Assembly (NCBI GenBank): GCA_947625775.1
Contig: CANQPM010000019.1
Location: forward strand, 1 to 61,090
Length of the DNA: 61,090 bases
Source of the DNA: an uncultured Lachnospiraceae bacterium
GTDB taxonomy: Bacteria; Bacillota; Clostridia; Lachnospirales; Lachnospiraceae
Direction of reading: 5' to 3'
Shown here: positions 22,330 to 31,439 of the stretch, piece by piece
How positions within the stretch are numbered: the first letter of the stretch is position 1
How the letters are laid out: every line of letters starts with the position of its first letter
The notes under the pieces: generated by a model
Told to the model about the DNA's origin: nothing
The model's input: only the letters and a program-made list of their open reading frames with translations
The model's database searches: none
Position numbers and translations under genes: made by a program

Positions 22330-24102
22330 ATGGCAATGCGCATAACCACTAAAATGATGCAGAATACGGCGCTCCGTAACCTTAATACCTGCAAGACGCG
22401 GGAGCAGAAGCTTACTGAGCAGATGGCAACGGGCAAGAAAATCTCAAAGCCGTCGGATGATCCCATAATCGCGATACGTTCCTTAAAGCTAAATTCATCA
22501 CTGGACAAAATAATGCAGTATTCGGACAGAAATGCGGCGGATGCGGAGAGCTGGCTTAAGCTGACAGAATCGGCAATAACCACGGTGGTTGATATAATAG
22601 GAGGCGATACAGGTCTCAAATACATGCTGACTCAGGCGGCTGCGCAGTACAATAAGGCTGAGGACCGCATGACAATCATGCAGGATTTGTTAAACAAGGT
22701 AAAGGAAATTTATGCCACGGGCAATGCGGACAGCGCCGGAAAGAGTATTTTCACAGGCTTCCGCACGGATTTGCCGCTTGCGTTCACAAAGGAAGACGTC
22801 GCGGGAGATGGACCGGGCAAGTACCGCATTACGGAGCAGCTTACAAATGAGGTCCTGGGCAGCGTGACATATGTGAAAAAAGGCGACTTGGCTGAGTTGA
22901 ATGAAGGGAATTTCCTTGCTAAGATAAAAGATGCTGCTGGTGCAGAGACAAAGGATTACGTAAGTCAAACGACAGAATATGACGTAGATGTATATGAGAT
23001 ACCGCGTATCAGGCTGTCGTATGATAATCTGGACAGGGTTGATTATCTGCTTGACGGCGAAGGCAATAAAGTGAATGTGACATATACCGATGCGACAGGT
23101 AGAGTCACTATAAAGGGTGGGGAGTTTGTAGTCGAGCCAGATGTCACGCTCAGCTTTAGAGACAAAGATGGCAAGACGGTTACCTACAGCATCAATCCGC
23201 AGTATGATGTAGATGGCAATATTCGCACAAATGGAACAATCAAATACTTTAACAATGCGACGGATACGATTATTGATGATGACGGCAGCGTATGCGATGC
23301 TTATCAGTATGCGCTAAAGCATGCAGATGAAGCGGTCTATGTGGCAGATACAGGAGAGCTGCTGCTTGGAAAAAATCTGAATGAACGGATTTCCAAGCTT
23401 TCTCCTACGGAGGAAGTGCGCGTGACCTATGAGAAATCCAACTGGGAGGAGGGCGACCTCAATCCAATCCACTATTTCTATGCCGAATATCCGCGCGAAG
23501 GCAAGGATGACCTCATATACAATAAGCAGTACCTTGAAAACGATAAACTCCTGCCTGACGACAGGCAGATTATAGAATACGACGTGGGCAACCACCAGAG
23601 AATACGCGTGAACACCACGCCTGACGAGCTTTTCACGCACGATATAGGCAGAGATGTAGAGGAGCTTGTAGCTACGCTTGAGGAGTATTACGCAATCAGC
23701 GACAACCTTGACACTGTCAAGCGCATGATAGAATCAGGAGACTATCCTGGCGATGACCTTGAAAAGCTGAACAGCCAGAAGGCGGCGCTTGAAAAGGCGA
23801 AAAACCTCATCAATGACAAGATACAGGACAGCATTGAGGATGCCCAGACGCTGTGCGACAACTGGCATGAGAGGGCAAACCTCGCCGCCACCAACAACGG
23901 CGCAAGAAGCGCGCGCCTTGAGGTTGTCAAAAACAGGCTTGAAGTACAGCAGACCAACTTTGAGGAGCTTGTAAGCACAAACGAGGATGCTGATTATGAC
24001 GATCTTACAATACAGCTTCAAAGCATAAAGCTTACCTACAATGCGGCGCTGTCATCAATCGCCTTTGTAATGCAGAATTCCCTGCTTGATTATATCCGCT
24101 GA
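22330..24102 (+). CDS. flgL: Flagellar hook-associated protein 3 (FlgL), with large central insertion
   Basis: The N-terminus (MRITTKMMQNTALRNLNTCK region, with KKISKPSDDP) and C-terminus (NNGARSARLEVVKNRLEVQQ and a final VMQNSLLDYI) are those of FlgL, which joins FlgK to flagellin. The protein is 590 residues, about twice the usual FlgL length near 300; the extra sequence lies between about residues 170 and 440 and contains DGEGNKV- and DKDGKTVTY-like beta-rich stretches. Base use in 22880-23350 is more AT-rich and relaxed than in the flanks, which suggests an acquired surface domain. Start ATG 22330 follows AGGAGGG. Confidence 0.9.
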   Translation: MAMRITTKMMQNTALRNLNTCKTREQKLTEQMATGKKISKPSDDPIIAIRSLKLNSSLDKIMQYSDRNAADAESWLKLTESAITTVVDIIGGDTGLKYMLTQAAAQYNKAEDRMTIMQDLLNKVKEIYATGNADSAGKSIFTGFRTDLPLAFTKEDVAGDGPGKYRITEQLTNEVLGSVTYVKKGDLAELNEGNFLAKIKDAAGAETKDYVSQTTEYDVDVYEIPRIRLSYDNLDRVDYLLDGEGNKVNVTYTDATGRVTIKGGEFVVEPDVTLSFRDKDGKTVTYSINPQYDVDGNIRTNGTIKYFNNATDTIIDDDGSVCDAYQYALKHADEAVYVADTGELLLGKNLNERISKLSPTEEVRVTYEKSNWEEGDLNPIHYFYAEYPREGKDDLIYNKQYLENDKLLPDDRQIIEYDVGNHQRIRVNTTPDELFTHDIGRDVEELVATLEEYYAISDNLDTVKRMIESGDYPGDDLEKLNSQKAALEKAKNLINDKIQDSIEDAQTLCDNWHERANLAATNNGARSARLEVVKNRLEVQQTNFEELVSTNEDADYDDLTIQLQSIKLTYNAALSSIAFVMQNSLLDYIR

Positions 24103-24186
24103 AAATGCAGGAGCGGCATTTTGGCGCATAGCTTGTATTTGGCAGTCATCCTGCGGGTAAAATGGAAATAATATGGAGAATAAATT

Positions 24187-24657
24187 ATGGTAGAAATTGA
24201 TACGAGGGTATTCGGAAAAATTGCGGTGGAGGACGAAAAAATAATCCGCTTTGAGGAGGGCATTTTAGGATTCCCTGACTTGACGGACTTTACTCTTATC
24301 TATGATGCGGATAAGGGGAGCGACGCAAGCATAAAGTGGCTCCAGTCCATAAACGAGCCAGGCTTTGCGCTTCCCGTAATGAATCCTGAGCTTGTTATGC
24401 CAGGCTATACGCCGGTGTTTGACAGGAGCCTTATAGAGTTGCTCGGGGATAACCTCGACAGCGAAAATATACTGATATTTGTCACAGTCACCATACCCAA
24501 AAACGACATCACCAAAACCACAGTCAATCTGAAAGCGCCGATAATTGTAAGCGTCGAAAACCGCAAGGCAGTACAGGTCATCACCGAGGGCGAAGCCTAC
24601 AGCGTCAAGTATGCGATTTATGATGTCCTGCAGGCGCAGAAAAAGGCAGGTGAGTGA
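24187..24657 (+). CDS. fliW: Flagellar assembly factor FliW
   Basis: The 156-residue protein begins with the FliW pattern VEIDTRVFGKIAVEDEKIIR then FEEGILGFPDL, and ends with an NLKAPIIV-like strand. FliW binds either flagellin or CsrA; when flagellin is exported, freed FliW sequesters CsrA and relieves repression of flagellin translation. Its stop is 1 nt from the csrA start, so the antagonist pair is coupled. Start ATG 24187 follows ATGGAGAA. Confidence 0.94.
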   Translation: MVEIDTRVFGKIAVEDEKIIRFEEGILGFPDLTDFTLIYDADKGSDASIKWLQSINEPGFALPVMNPELVMPGYTPVFDRSLIELLGDNLDSENILIFVTVTIPKNDITKTTVNLKAPIIVSVENRKAVQVITEGEAYSVKYAIYDVLQAQKKAGE

Positions 24658-24658
24658 T

Positions 24659-24886
24659 ATGCTGGCATTATCAAGGAGAAAGGGCGAGGCTCTGGTAATT
24701 AACAACAACATAGAAATCACCGTGCTCGACGTTCGCGGCGATCAGATAAAGCTTGGGATAAATGCGCCCAAGCAGATACCCGTGTACCGCAAGGAGCTGT
24801 ATGCGCAGGTGCAGGAGGCAAACAAGGCATCGGGCAACACCTCCGACATGGAGCAGCTTGCAAGTCTTCTCGGAGGAGAAAAATAA
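24659..24886 (+). CDS. csrA: Translational regulator CsrA
   Basis: The 75-residue protein starts MLALSRRKGEALVINNN and contains GDQIKLGINAPKQIPVYRKE, the CsrA beta core with the RNA-binding edge strands. I start it at ATG 24659; a longer frame from 24611 would overlap fliW. It represses translation by binding GGA motifs near ribosome binding sites. A GGA-in-loop hairpin in the flagellin leader 255 nt downstream is the obvious target. It closes the flgM operon. Confidence 0.95.
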   Translation: MLALSRRKGEALVINNNIEITVLDVRGDQIKLGINAPKQIPVYRKELYAQVQEANKASGNTSDMEQLASLLGGEK

Positions 24887-24922
24887 TAAATAAAAATATT
24901 TCAAATTTTTTAAAATCGGCTA

Positions 24923-24949
24923 TAAAGTATTTAATTTAAGTGCCGATAT
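24923..24949 (+). promoter_or_regulatory. Sigma-28 promoter of the flagellin gene
   Basis: TAAA at 24923-24926, exactly 15 nt, then GCCGATAT at 24942-24949: a perfect match to the consensus. Transcription would start near 24956, leaving a 225 nt leader. Confidence 0.9.
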
Positions 24950-24955
24950 ATAAAG

Positions 24956-25180
24956 TGTAAAGATAAACAAATCTTACAATCAAAAAAGTCTTATGTAATG
25001 TAAGACCATAACGGGGTTAATAACCAAGGGCGTCTGTCACAGCAGGCGCGCCAAACGACAGGAGCCTTTGGATTATTAAATATTAAAAATTGAATATGGT
25101 GTTGAAACAAGTGGGTGAAAGGATTTGCCCATAAACACAGCCGATAAAAGGATATATCGGTTAAACAAGGAGGTAAGATT
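24956..25180 (+). promoter_or_regulatory. Flagellin mRNA leader with CsrA-type hairpin
   Basis: CCGATA (25141-25146) and TATCGG (25155-25160) form a 6 bp stem whose 8 nt loop is AAAGGATA, placing GGA in the loop. The ribosome binding site AAGGAGGT (25167-25174) follows 6 nt later and holds a second GGA, with further GGA motifs near 25062 and 25120. Paired GGA sites, one in a hairpin loop and one in the Shine-Dalgarno, are how CsrA represses flagellin translation in Bacillus. The linked fliW and csrA genes support the same logic here. Confidence 0.7.
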
Positions 25181-26752
25181 ATGGTAGTACAGCACAATCT
25201 ACAGGCAATGAACTCTAACAGAATGTTAGGAATCACACAGGGGTCTTTATCAAAGTCAACAGAGAAGCTTTCTTCTGGCTATAAGATTAACAGAGCGGCT
25301 GACAACGCGGCAGGCCTTGCTATATCTGAAAAAATGAGAAAGCAGATTAGGGGACTTACACAGGCATCTGCAAACGCTGAGGACGGTATCTCATCTGTAC
25401 AGACAGCAGAAGGTGCTTTGACGGAAGTTCACGACATGCTCCAGAGAATGAACGAGCTGGCAGTTCAGGCAGCTAACGGCACAAACTCAGAAGACGACCG
25501 CTCATACATCCAGGATGAGATTGACCAGCTGACACAGGAAATCGACCGTGTAGCAGAGACAACCAAGTTCAATGAGACATACCTCTTGAAGGGCGATAAT
25601 TCGGTTGAGAAGACATACAGCTATGCGTACACAATGGGTTCAGTAGATACCGCGGCAACGGCGTCTTTCTCGGGCGTAGCAGATGCAAATGGTGTTACCG
25701 TAACTGTAAGCTTTTCTGATTTAAGCGTTCATGGCACAACAACTCCATCAGTTGCAGAGCAGAATGACCTTGCAAAAGCACTTCGCAATCAGGGTCTTAC
25801 TATTACAACATCAACAGTTATGGTAACTGAGAATGGTAAGGATGTAGAGAAGGTTAAGGTTTCAATTCAGCTTAATGGTAGTGACGCAAAGAGTAATTAT
25901 TCAATAGTTGGTAGCGGTACTGTTGATATGACAGGTAAAACTGGTGTTACAATTAACGGTGTATCTGGTGATTATAAGGGTGCAGTTACATTCACTGTTG
26001 TAAACTCGGAAGGTAAGATTATAGGTAATATTACTGTTAACCTGAAAGATGTTAAATCGGGAATAAATAGTGTTATTACTGCTACTACAGTAACGGCGGC
26101 GGAGAGCACGCAAGAATTGTATTCATACTATGATAAAGATGGAAATAAGATAGCTGCTAATGCCTTGAAGGATTACTTTACTTCGGTTGAATCAACTAAG
26201 GATAAAGATGGTAATACTATTACAGGTGGTGGCACAACAATTTCTACGTCAGGCAGAGCTGATTCAAAGAAAGTATATGACGCTCTTGGCAATGAAATAG
26301 GACTTAATGCAGATAGGGTTAAAGCTGCCAAGGATCAGGTTGGTGCATTGAATCTTAAGTTCCATGTAGGTGCTGATGGTACATCAAATAATAAGATTTC
26401 TATTAACATACAGGCGCTTACAGCTAAGGGTCTTGGTATTAATGGCTTAAGAGTTGATGGTGAGAATGGTGACAAGGCAACAGATGCTATTTCTGTAATT
26501 AGTCAGGCAATCAAGATTGTATCTACACAGCGTTCAGCACTTGGTGCAGTACAGAACCGCTTAGAGCATACAATCAACAACCTGGATAACATTGTTGAGA
26601 ATACGACATCAGCAGAGTCAGCAATCCGTGATACAGATATGGCTGATGAGATGGTTAGATACTCTAACAACAACATCCTTTCACAGGCAGGTCAGTCAAT
26701 GCTTGCACAGGCTAACCAGTCTAACCAGGGCGTACTTTCATTACTCGGCTAA
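25181..26752 (+). CDS. Flagellin
   Basis: The 523-residue protein has the conserved flagellin N-terminus ([36 protein letters not shown]) and C-terminus ([18 protein letters not shown], a final [10 protein letters not shown]), which form the D0/D1 core. Between about residues 145 and 420 lies a variable Thr/Ser/Gly/Asp-rich surface domain encoded by more AT-rich, differently biased codons. Expression is set by the sigma-28 promoter and the leader hairpin just upstream. Start ATG 25181 follows AAGGAGGT. Glycosyltransferases at 30372 and beyond may modify the exposed domain. Confidence 0.97.
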   Translation: MVVQHNLQAMNSNRMLGITQGSLSKSTEKLSSGYKINRAADNAAGLAISEKMRKQIRGLTQASANAEDGISSVQTAEGALTEVHDMLQRMNELAVQAANGTNSEDDRSYIQDEIDQLTQEIDRVAETTKFNETYLLKGDNSVEKTYSYAYTMGSVDTAATASFSGVADANGVTVTVSFSDLSVHGTTTPSVAEQNDLAKALRNQGLTITTSTVMVTENGKDVEKVKVSIQLNGSDAKSNYSIVGSGTVDMTGKTGVTINGVSGDYKGAVTFTVVNSEGKIIGNITVNLKDVKSGINSVITATTVTAAESTQELYSYYDKDGNKIAANALKDYFTSVESTKDKDGNTITGGGTTISTSGRADSKKVYDALGNEIGLNADRVKAAKDQVGALNLKFHVGADGTSNNKISINIQALTAKGLGINGLRVDGENGDKATDAISVISQAIKIVSTQRSALGAVQNRLEHTINNLDNIVENTTSAESAIRDTDMADEMVRYSNNNILSQAGQSMLAQANQSNQGVLSLLG

Positions 26753-26790
26753 TCAGGCATCTGATAGAGTTTTTAAGTATAACCATAATA

Positions 26791-26824
26791 AAAGGGCTGT
26801 CACATATGTGGCAGCCCTTTTTAT
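26791..26824 (+). terminator. Strong terminator after flagellin
   Basis: AAAGGGCTG at 26791-26799 and CAGCCCTTT at 26812-26820 pair, with CACAT/ATGTG inside and a T run after. The stem is long and ends flagellin transcription before the convergent coiled-coil gene. Confidence 0.9.
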
Positions 26825-26863
26825 GGTTTAAAACTTAATTAATGTCAGTCATATGACGCTTGT

Positions 26864-27106
26864 TTATGCTGTCTGCTCTATTTTTTCCTTGAGCCGTCTG
26901 ACTTCGCTTTCTAAATGATTTACCCTGATTAACAGCATTTCTTTTTCATTATCCACCTTCAGTGCCTCATCTAACTTTCGGCTCAGATCTAAATGCGCCT
27001 CGGCAATTATGCGGATATTTCTGTTTGTCTCATTTTCAAGTGTCAGTTGTATTTCTTTAACTGAGCGCTTTAGCTCTTGGATTTCATTCAAAATTGTTTC
27101 GTCCAT
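26864..27106 (-). CDS. Small coiled-coil protein, probably flagellar regulon
   Basis: The 80-residue minus-strand protein is almost entirely a charged coiled coil (ILNEIQELKRSVKEIQL, then LLIRVNHLESEVRRLKEKI). I do not recognise a named family. AAGGAG sits 5 nt before its ATG at 27106. A sigma-28-like promoter faces it at 27152-27178, and it lies between flagellin and flaG, so it is likely expressed with late flagellar genes. A chaperone or filament-associated regulator is possible, but nothing shows it. Confidence 0.75.
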   Translation of the reverse strand: MDETILNEIQELKRSVKEIQLTLENETNRNIRIIAEAHLDLSRKLDEALKVDNEKEMLLIRVNHLESEVRRLKEKIEQTA

Positions 27107-27151
27107 TTTCTCTCCTTTCGTCTTGATTCAGTGTTAGGCATTTGCTAAAAC

Positions 27152-27178
27152 TTGTCGGATTGGTTTGGAATGCATTTA
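27152..27178 (-). promoter_or_regulatory. Sigma-28-like promoter for the coiled-coil gene
   Basis: On the minus strand TAAA (27178-27175), a 15 nt spacer and TCCGACAA (27159-27152) resemble the flgM promoter box TCCGATAA with one difference. It is 45 nt upstream of the start codon at 27106. Confidence 0.5.
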
Positions 27179-27272
27179 GCAATTGCAGTGAATTGATACA
27201 GCTGATATTATTATATTAATATATAAGCCTTTAATTATCAACGCTTTTATAAATCTTTTTATGTTTTACTAT

Positions 27273-27299
27273 TAATATTTTTAAGCTATGAGCCGATAT
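27273..27299 (+). promoter_or_regulatory. Sigma-28 promoter of the flaG-fliD-fliS operon
   Basis: TAAT at 27273-27276, 15 nt, then a perfect GCCGATAT at 27292-27299. It is 109 nt before the flaG start. The 301 nt between 27107 and 27407 otherwise holds only this and the divergent promoter. Confidence 0.75.
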
Positions 27300-27407
27300 A
27301 AAATATGAACAATAATAGCTGTTTGGTGTATAAATGTGCTTTTTTGCCCAATGACATCAAGCAGCCAGACAATATTTATTAACGTGCGTGACATGGAGGT
27401 GATAAGC

Positions 27408-27833
27408 ATGTATGTAGAACCTATGACAGGTGTAGCGCCTCAGGCGGTTAGCCCCATTACAGTGACAAAGACCGTTGAAGCGCCAAAAACAGAATCCAAG
27501 GACGGAGAGTACAATAAGCAGACACAGCAGCCCGCGGAGGTAGTAGTCGAGATACAGGGCTATCCCAGTGAGCAGTCAAATGACGAGCAGCTCACAGACG
27601 AGCAGCGGGAAGCAAATCAGGAAAAACGTAAAAAAATGATGGAGCAGGTGTCAGCTGCACTCAAACATTCAGTGGCTAAATTTGGTATTCATGAAGCGAC
27701 AAACCGTATTACCATAAAGATTGTTGACAGGGATACCAAAGAGGTAATCAAAGAGATTCCGCCTGAAAAGAGCTTAGACCTTATGGAAAAAAGGCTGGAG
27801 CTTGCGGGCGTCCTGCTTGATCAGAAGCTGTAA
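27408..27833 (+). CDS. flaG: FlaG family flagellar protein
   Basis: The 141-residue protein has a Lys/Glu/Gln-rich variable N-terminal part and a conserved C-terminal FlaG domain: LKHSVAKFGIHEATNRITIK then DRDTKEVIKEIPPEK and a LAGVLLDQKL end. FlaG lies upstream of fliD in many bacteria and affects filament length. I chose ATG 27408 because GGAGGTGAT precedes it; a longer frame from 27336 has no such site. It leads the flaG-fliD-fliS operon behind a sigma-28 promoter. Confidence 0.88.
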   Translation: MYVEPMTGVAPQAVSPITVTKTVEAPKTESKDGEYNKQTQQPAEVVVEIQGYPSEQSNDEQLTDEQREANQEKRKKMMEQVSAALKHSVAKFGIHEATNRITIKIVDRDTKEVIKEIPPEKSLDLMEKRLELAGVLLDQKL

Positions 27834-27853
27834 TTAGTTATGGAGGTATAGCT

Positions 27854-29386
27854 ATGTCAGATTTAATGAGAATGACGGGTATGTATTCGGGCATGGACAC
27901 GGAGGCAGTCATACAGTCTCTTGTCAGCGCGAAGGCGAAAAAGGTCACAGATTTAAAAAATGACCAGAAGAAGCTTGAATGGAAACAGAATATATGGCAG
28001 GATTTAAACAGCAAGATTTATAATTTATACAGCAAGACCTTATCAAACCTGCGTTTGGCAGGTGGTTACAATAAAAAGTCGACCACTGTTTCAGATCCCA
28101 CCAAGGCGACCGTAGTAGCAAACAGCAATGCTGTAGACGGTACACAGACCTTGGAGGTTAAGCAGCTTGCCAAGGCAAAATATATCACGGGCGGCAGACT
28201 GAAATCGGCATATGGCGAGAATTTAAAAGTGAAATCAGACAATACTTTGGGTTCACTTGATCCGAGCCTTATAGGCAGCACCATCAATGTCACGGCAGGC
28301 ACGGGTGATGATGCAAAGACCACAGCCATAGAAGTGACAAGCGATATGAAGATATCTGATTTTGTTGCAAAACTCAACGAGGCTGGATTAAACGCGTCAT
28401 ATGATGAGGACAATCAGAGATTATTCATAAATTCAAAGAAAACAGGCAAGGAAAATTCATTTAATCTTAGCGTATCGGGGTATGCTGGAGGATCAGAGGC
28501 AGCGCTTGGAAAGCTTGGACTTACTGAGGCTGCCGGAGCTAGTATAGTTGATGCGCAGGATTCAGAGATTATCCTTAATGGGGCATCATTTACGGATTCC
28601 ACCAATTCTATTACCGTGAACGGGCTCACAGTTGAAGCTACAGCTCTCACAGAGGGCGAGATTACTATTAGTACAAAGACGGATTATCAGGGTATTTATG
28701 ATACCATCAAAGACTTTATATCAGAGTATAATGACATTGTAAATGAAGTATATAGCAGGTATAATCCTGACAGCTCCAAGAAATACTGGAAGTATGATAT
28801 GCTTACCGACGAGGAAAAGGAGGCAATGTCTGACGAGGAGATTGAGGCTTGGGAAGACAACATTAAGGAAGGTCTCCTGCGTAAAGACACAAACCTGAGC
28901 AAGGTTTTGGACTGCCTTACGGGTAGCATAACTAAGGGCTTTGAAACAAGCAGCGGTACGAAATACCTGTTTGATTTTGGCATTGGCACGCTTAACTATT
29001 TCGAGGCGGCAGACGGTGAAAGAAAATCGCTTCATATCAACGGCGACGCTGATGATGAGAACACGGCCGACAAGGAAGATAAGCTGATGAAGGCACTTAC
29101 GACTGATACGGAGGGCACTATTGAGTTCTTTGCTGCTTTCTGCAAGGATATGTATGAAAAGCTTAATGATACCATGCAGGCTACGGATTACAGAAGCATC
29201 TACAAAGTGTACGATGATAAGCGTTTAAAGAGCGAGTATGATGATTACACCAAGAAGATTAAAGAGGCGGAGGATAAGCTCAGCGCTTACGAGGACAAAT
29301 GGTACAAGAAGTTTTCAGATATGGAAGTAGCGCTCTCTAAGCTCCAGTCACAGCAGAATACTATTTCAAGCATGCTGGGTATGTAA
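27854..29386 (+). CDS. fliD: Flagellar filament cap protein FliD
   Basis: The 510-residue protein has the FliD N-terminus (GMYSGMDTEAVIQSLVSAK) with the following LEWKQNIWQDLNSKI coiled segment, a beta-rich middle with TLEVKQLAKAKYI and GSTINVT-like stretches, and a C-terminal coiled coil that ends in SQQNTISSMLGM. FliD caps the filament and folds flagellin at the tip. Start ATG 27854 follows GGAGGTATA. It lies 20 nt after flaG and just before its chaperone-type neighbours. Confidence 0.93.
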   Translation: MSDLMRMTGMYSGMDTEAVIQSLVSAKAKKVTDLKNDQKKLEWKQNIWQDLNSKIYNLYSKTLSNLRLAGGYNKKSTTVSDPTKATVVANSNAVDGTQTLEVKQLAKAKYITGGRLKSAYGENLKVKSDNTLGSLDPSLIGSTINVTAGTGDDAKTTAIEVTSDMKISDFVAKLNEAGLNASYDEDNQRLFINSKKTGKENSFNLSVSGYAGGSEAALGKLGLTEAAGASIVDAQDSEIILNGASFTDSTNSITVNGLTVEATALTEGEITISTKTDYQGIYDTIKDFISEYNDIVNEVYSRYNPDSSKKYWKYDMLTDEEKEAMSDEEIEAWEDNIKEGLLRKDTNLSKVLDCLTGSITKGFETSSGTKYLFDFGIGTLNYFEAADGERKSLHINGDADDENTADKEDKLMKALTTDTEGTIEFFAAFCKDMYEKLNDTMQATDYRSIYKVYDDKRLKSEYDDYTKKIKEAEDKLSAYEDKWYKKFSDMEVALSKLQSQQNTISSMLGM

Positions 29387-29420
29387 CCAATAGTTTCAGA
29401 TAAAAGAAAGAGGGATTCAA

Positions 29421-29813
29421 ATGCTGCAGCAGAATGCTTACGCGCAATACCAGAACAATAAGATTATGACAGCATCGCCTGCCGAGCTCACCCTTATGCT
29501 GTATGAAGGGGCGATTAAGTTTGGCAATATTGCAATTGTGGCAATGGAGAACAAAAACCCTGCCAAGGCGCATGAAAATATTGTAAGAGTTGAGAACATC
29601 ATACAAAATTTCAGGGAGACGCTTGACAAGAAATATCCTGTATGGCAGGATTTCGAAAACGTATATGTATATCTCCTGAGGCGCTGTCATGAAGCTAATG
29701 TCGCAAAGGATCCCGAAATTATGGAGGAGGTATTAAAGCACCTGCGCTCTATGAGGGACAACTGGAAGGAAGTAATCAAAAAAGCGGCGAGCGAGAAAAA
29801 GACAGGGGCGTAA
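29421..29813 (+). CDS. fliS: Flagellin export chaperone FliS
   Basis: The 130-residue helical protein contains YAQYQNNKIMTASPAELTLM and LYEGAIKFGNIA, the FliS signature. FliS binds the flagellin C-terminus and keeps it unfolded for export. It ends 5 nt before the next gene. A GGG-type site (AGAGGG) precedes ATG 29421. Confidence 0.94.
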   Translation: MLQQNAYAQYQNNKIMTASPAELTLMLYEGAIKFGNIAIVAMENKNPAKAHENIVRVENIIQNFRETLDKKYPVWQDFENVYVYLLRRCHEANVAKDPEIMEEVLKHLRSMRDNWKEVIKKAASEKKTGA

Positions 29814-29818
29814 AGTGT

Positions 29819-30295
29819 ATGACAGAGGATTATATACAGATTATGATAGAAAGCCTTGAAAAAAAGCTTGCTGTATTGGATAGGGTTGCAGAGCTTAATA
29901 CGCGCCAGCTTGAGGCATCATCTGTTCAGCCCTTTGACACTGAAAAATATGATGAAATCATGGAAGAAAAGGGCAGGCTCATAGATGAGATTAACACTCT
30001 GGACGAGGGCTTTACATCTACATACGATTTGGTTAAGGATGAAGTGAATGCCAATCCTGCGCTGTATCGTGATAAGGTGCTTAAGCTTCAGGAGCTTGTA
30101 CGCAAGGCTGTGGATAAGGGAGTTGAGGTGGAAGTACAGGAGAAACGCAACAAAAATTCGTTGGAGGCATCCATTGCAATGTCGCGCAAGGCGCTCAGGC
30201 AGAAACGGGTTTCACAGAACGTTGCGCTCCAGTATTATAAATCATCACAGAAAATCAATAATGTAGACCCACAGCTGATGGATAAGAAAAAATAG
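29819..30295 (+). CDS. FliT/FlgN-like flagellar export chaperone
   Basis: The 158-residue protein is all-helical and charged, with a long N-terminal helix (SLEKKLAVLDRVAELNTRQL) and a Lys/Arg-rich C-terminus (KALRQKRVSQNVALQYYKSS). Its place directly after fliS at the end of the fliD operon fits a FliT-like chaperone for FliD, and the fold also resembles FlgN. No residue signature separates the two, so I leave out a symbol. A weak terminator follows at 30304-30337. Confidence 0.65.
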   Translation: MTEDYIQIMIESLEKKLAVLDRVAELNTRQLEASSVQPFDTEKYDEIMEEKGRLIDEINTLDEGFTSTYDLVKDEVNANPALYRDKVLKLQELVRKAVDKGVEVEVQEKRNKNSLEASIAMSRKALRQKRVSQNVALQYYKSSQKINNVDPQLMDKKK

Positions 30296-30303
30296 CGTAG
30301 ATA

Positions 30304-30337
30304 AACACGCGGGCTGTTTTGGCGGCTTGCGTGTTTT
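30304..30337 (+). terminator. Weak terminator after the fliD operon
   Basis: AACACGC at 30304-30310 pairs with GCGTGTT at 30329-30335 and leads into TTTT. The inner loop is large, so efficiency is doubtful. Confidence 0.45.
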
Positions 30338-30371
30338 AGTATGAAAAAATTAACAAAAAGGGAGAAAAGAT

Positions 30372-31439
30372 ATGTCGAAGGTTCCTATTTCAGCTTGCCT
30401 GATAGCAAAAAACGAGGAGAAATATTTGGAGGGATGCCTTCAAAGGCTTAAGCCTTATGGATTTGAGATAATAGTGACAGACACAGGCTCTACTGACCGC
30501 ACAAAGGAGATTGCGGCAAAATACGCTGACAAAGTGCTTGACTTTGAATGGATTGATGATTTCAGCGCGGCAAGGAATTTCTGTGCGAAAAATGCATCAA
30601 ATAACTGGATTTTGTCTATTGATTGTGATGAGTACGTAAATGATGTGGATGTCCCTAAAATAAGAATACTTACACAAAAATTTCCACATGCATTGGGCAT
30701 TATAAACATTACCAATATTATATTAAATAATGGTGAACAGCAATATGGCAGGGAGCAGGTGGTAAGATTTTATAATAGAAGGCATTTTAGTTTTATTAAT
30801 AGGATACATGAACAGCTTATGGTAAATGATCCTTCTAAGGTAAAAGTATACGATGAAAGATTTATTATGCCTATGGAGTTGATTCATCATGGTTATGCCA
30901 TAGGTCCTGAGGAGATGAAAAAGAAGCAGGAGCGAAATCTTAATCTGTTGTTGAAGAGTTTGGAGAATAATCCTGAGGATCCATATGCATGTTTTCAGAT
31001 AGGACAGTCTCATTATGTATTAGGAAATTATGAGGAGGCAATCAAATATTATGATAAGGCGCTTTCCTACAACCCAAGTCTTGGACTTGAATATGTACAG
31101 CTTTTGATAGTGGGAAGGGCAAATGCATACAAGCGGCTTGGCAGGTATAATGAGGAGCTACAATCATTGCTTCCTTATGTTGACGTATGCAAAAGCGCTA
31201 AATTCACATTTATATATGCAATTGCAAATTATGACAATGATGAAATATTAAAGGCACTGGTGTTGTTCATAAAAGCGACTACACTGCCTGATGCGCAGAA
31301 ACTGGGAGAAAATCTCACGGATTGCTATAGGAATATAATCGCTATTTACAGAAAGATGGGTGAGAATGATATGGCAAATATGTTTGTTGAGAAGTATGAG
31401 GCGTTGGTGGATGAAAAGAAAAGAATACTTAATGCCTAA
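30372..31439 (+). CDS. Family 2 glycosyltransferase with C-terminal TPR-like region
   Basis: The N-terminal 200 residues are a GT-A glycosyltransferase: ISACLIAKNEEKYLEGCL, TDTGSTDRTKEIA and the metal-binding DCDEYV (SIDCDEYV near 79). The C-terminal part has helical repeats such as ACFQIGQSHYVLGNYEEAI with KYYDKALSYNP, typical of a TPR. This domain pair resembles SunS-type and flagellin-modifying transferases. Its position right after the flagellar operon suggests modification of flagellin or another surface protein, which is an inference. GGGAG precedes ATG 30372. It overlaps the convergent gene by 4 nt. Confidence 0.85.
   Translation: MSKVPISACLIAKNEEKYLEGCLQRLKPYGFEIIVTDTGSTDRTKEIAAKYADKVLDFEWIDDFSAARNFCAKNASNNWILSIDCDEYVNDVDVPKIRILTQKFPHALGIINITNIILNNGEQQYGREQVVRFYNRRHFSFINRIHEQLMVNDPSKVKVYDERFIMPMELIHHGYAIGPEEMKKKQERNLNLLLKSLENNPEDPYACFQIGQSHYVLGNYEEAIKYYDKALSYNPSLGLEYVQLLIVGRANAYKRLGRYNEELQSLLPYVDVCKSAKFTFIYAIANYDNDEILKALVLFIKATTLPDAQKLGENLTDCYRNIIAIYRKMGENDMANMFVEKYEALVDEKKRILNA

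Noticed and set aside
24901-25180. Flagellin leader considered as a metabolite riboswitch
   Set aside because: No known riboswitch core is visible; the GGA hairpin and nearby fliW-csrA explain it better.
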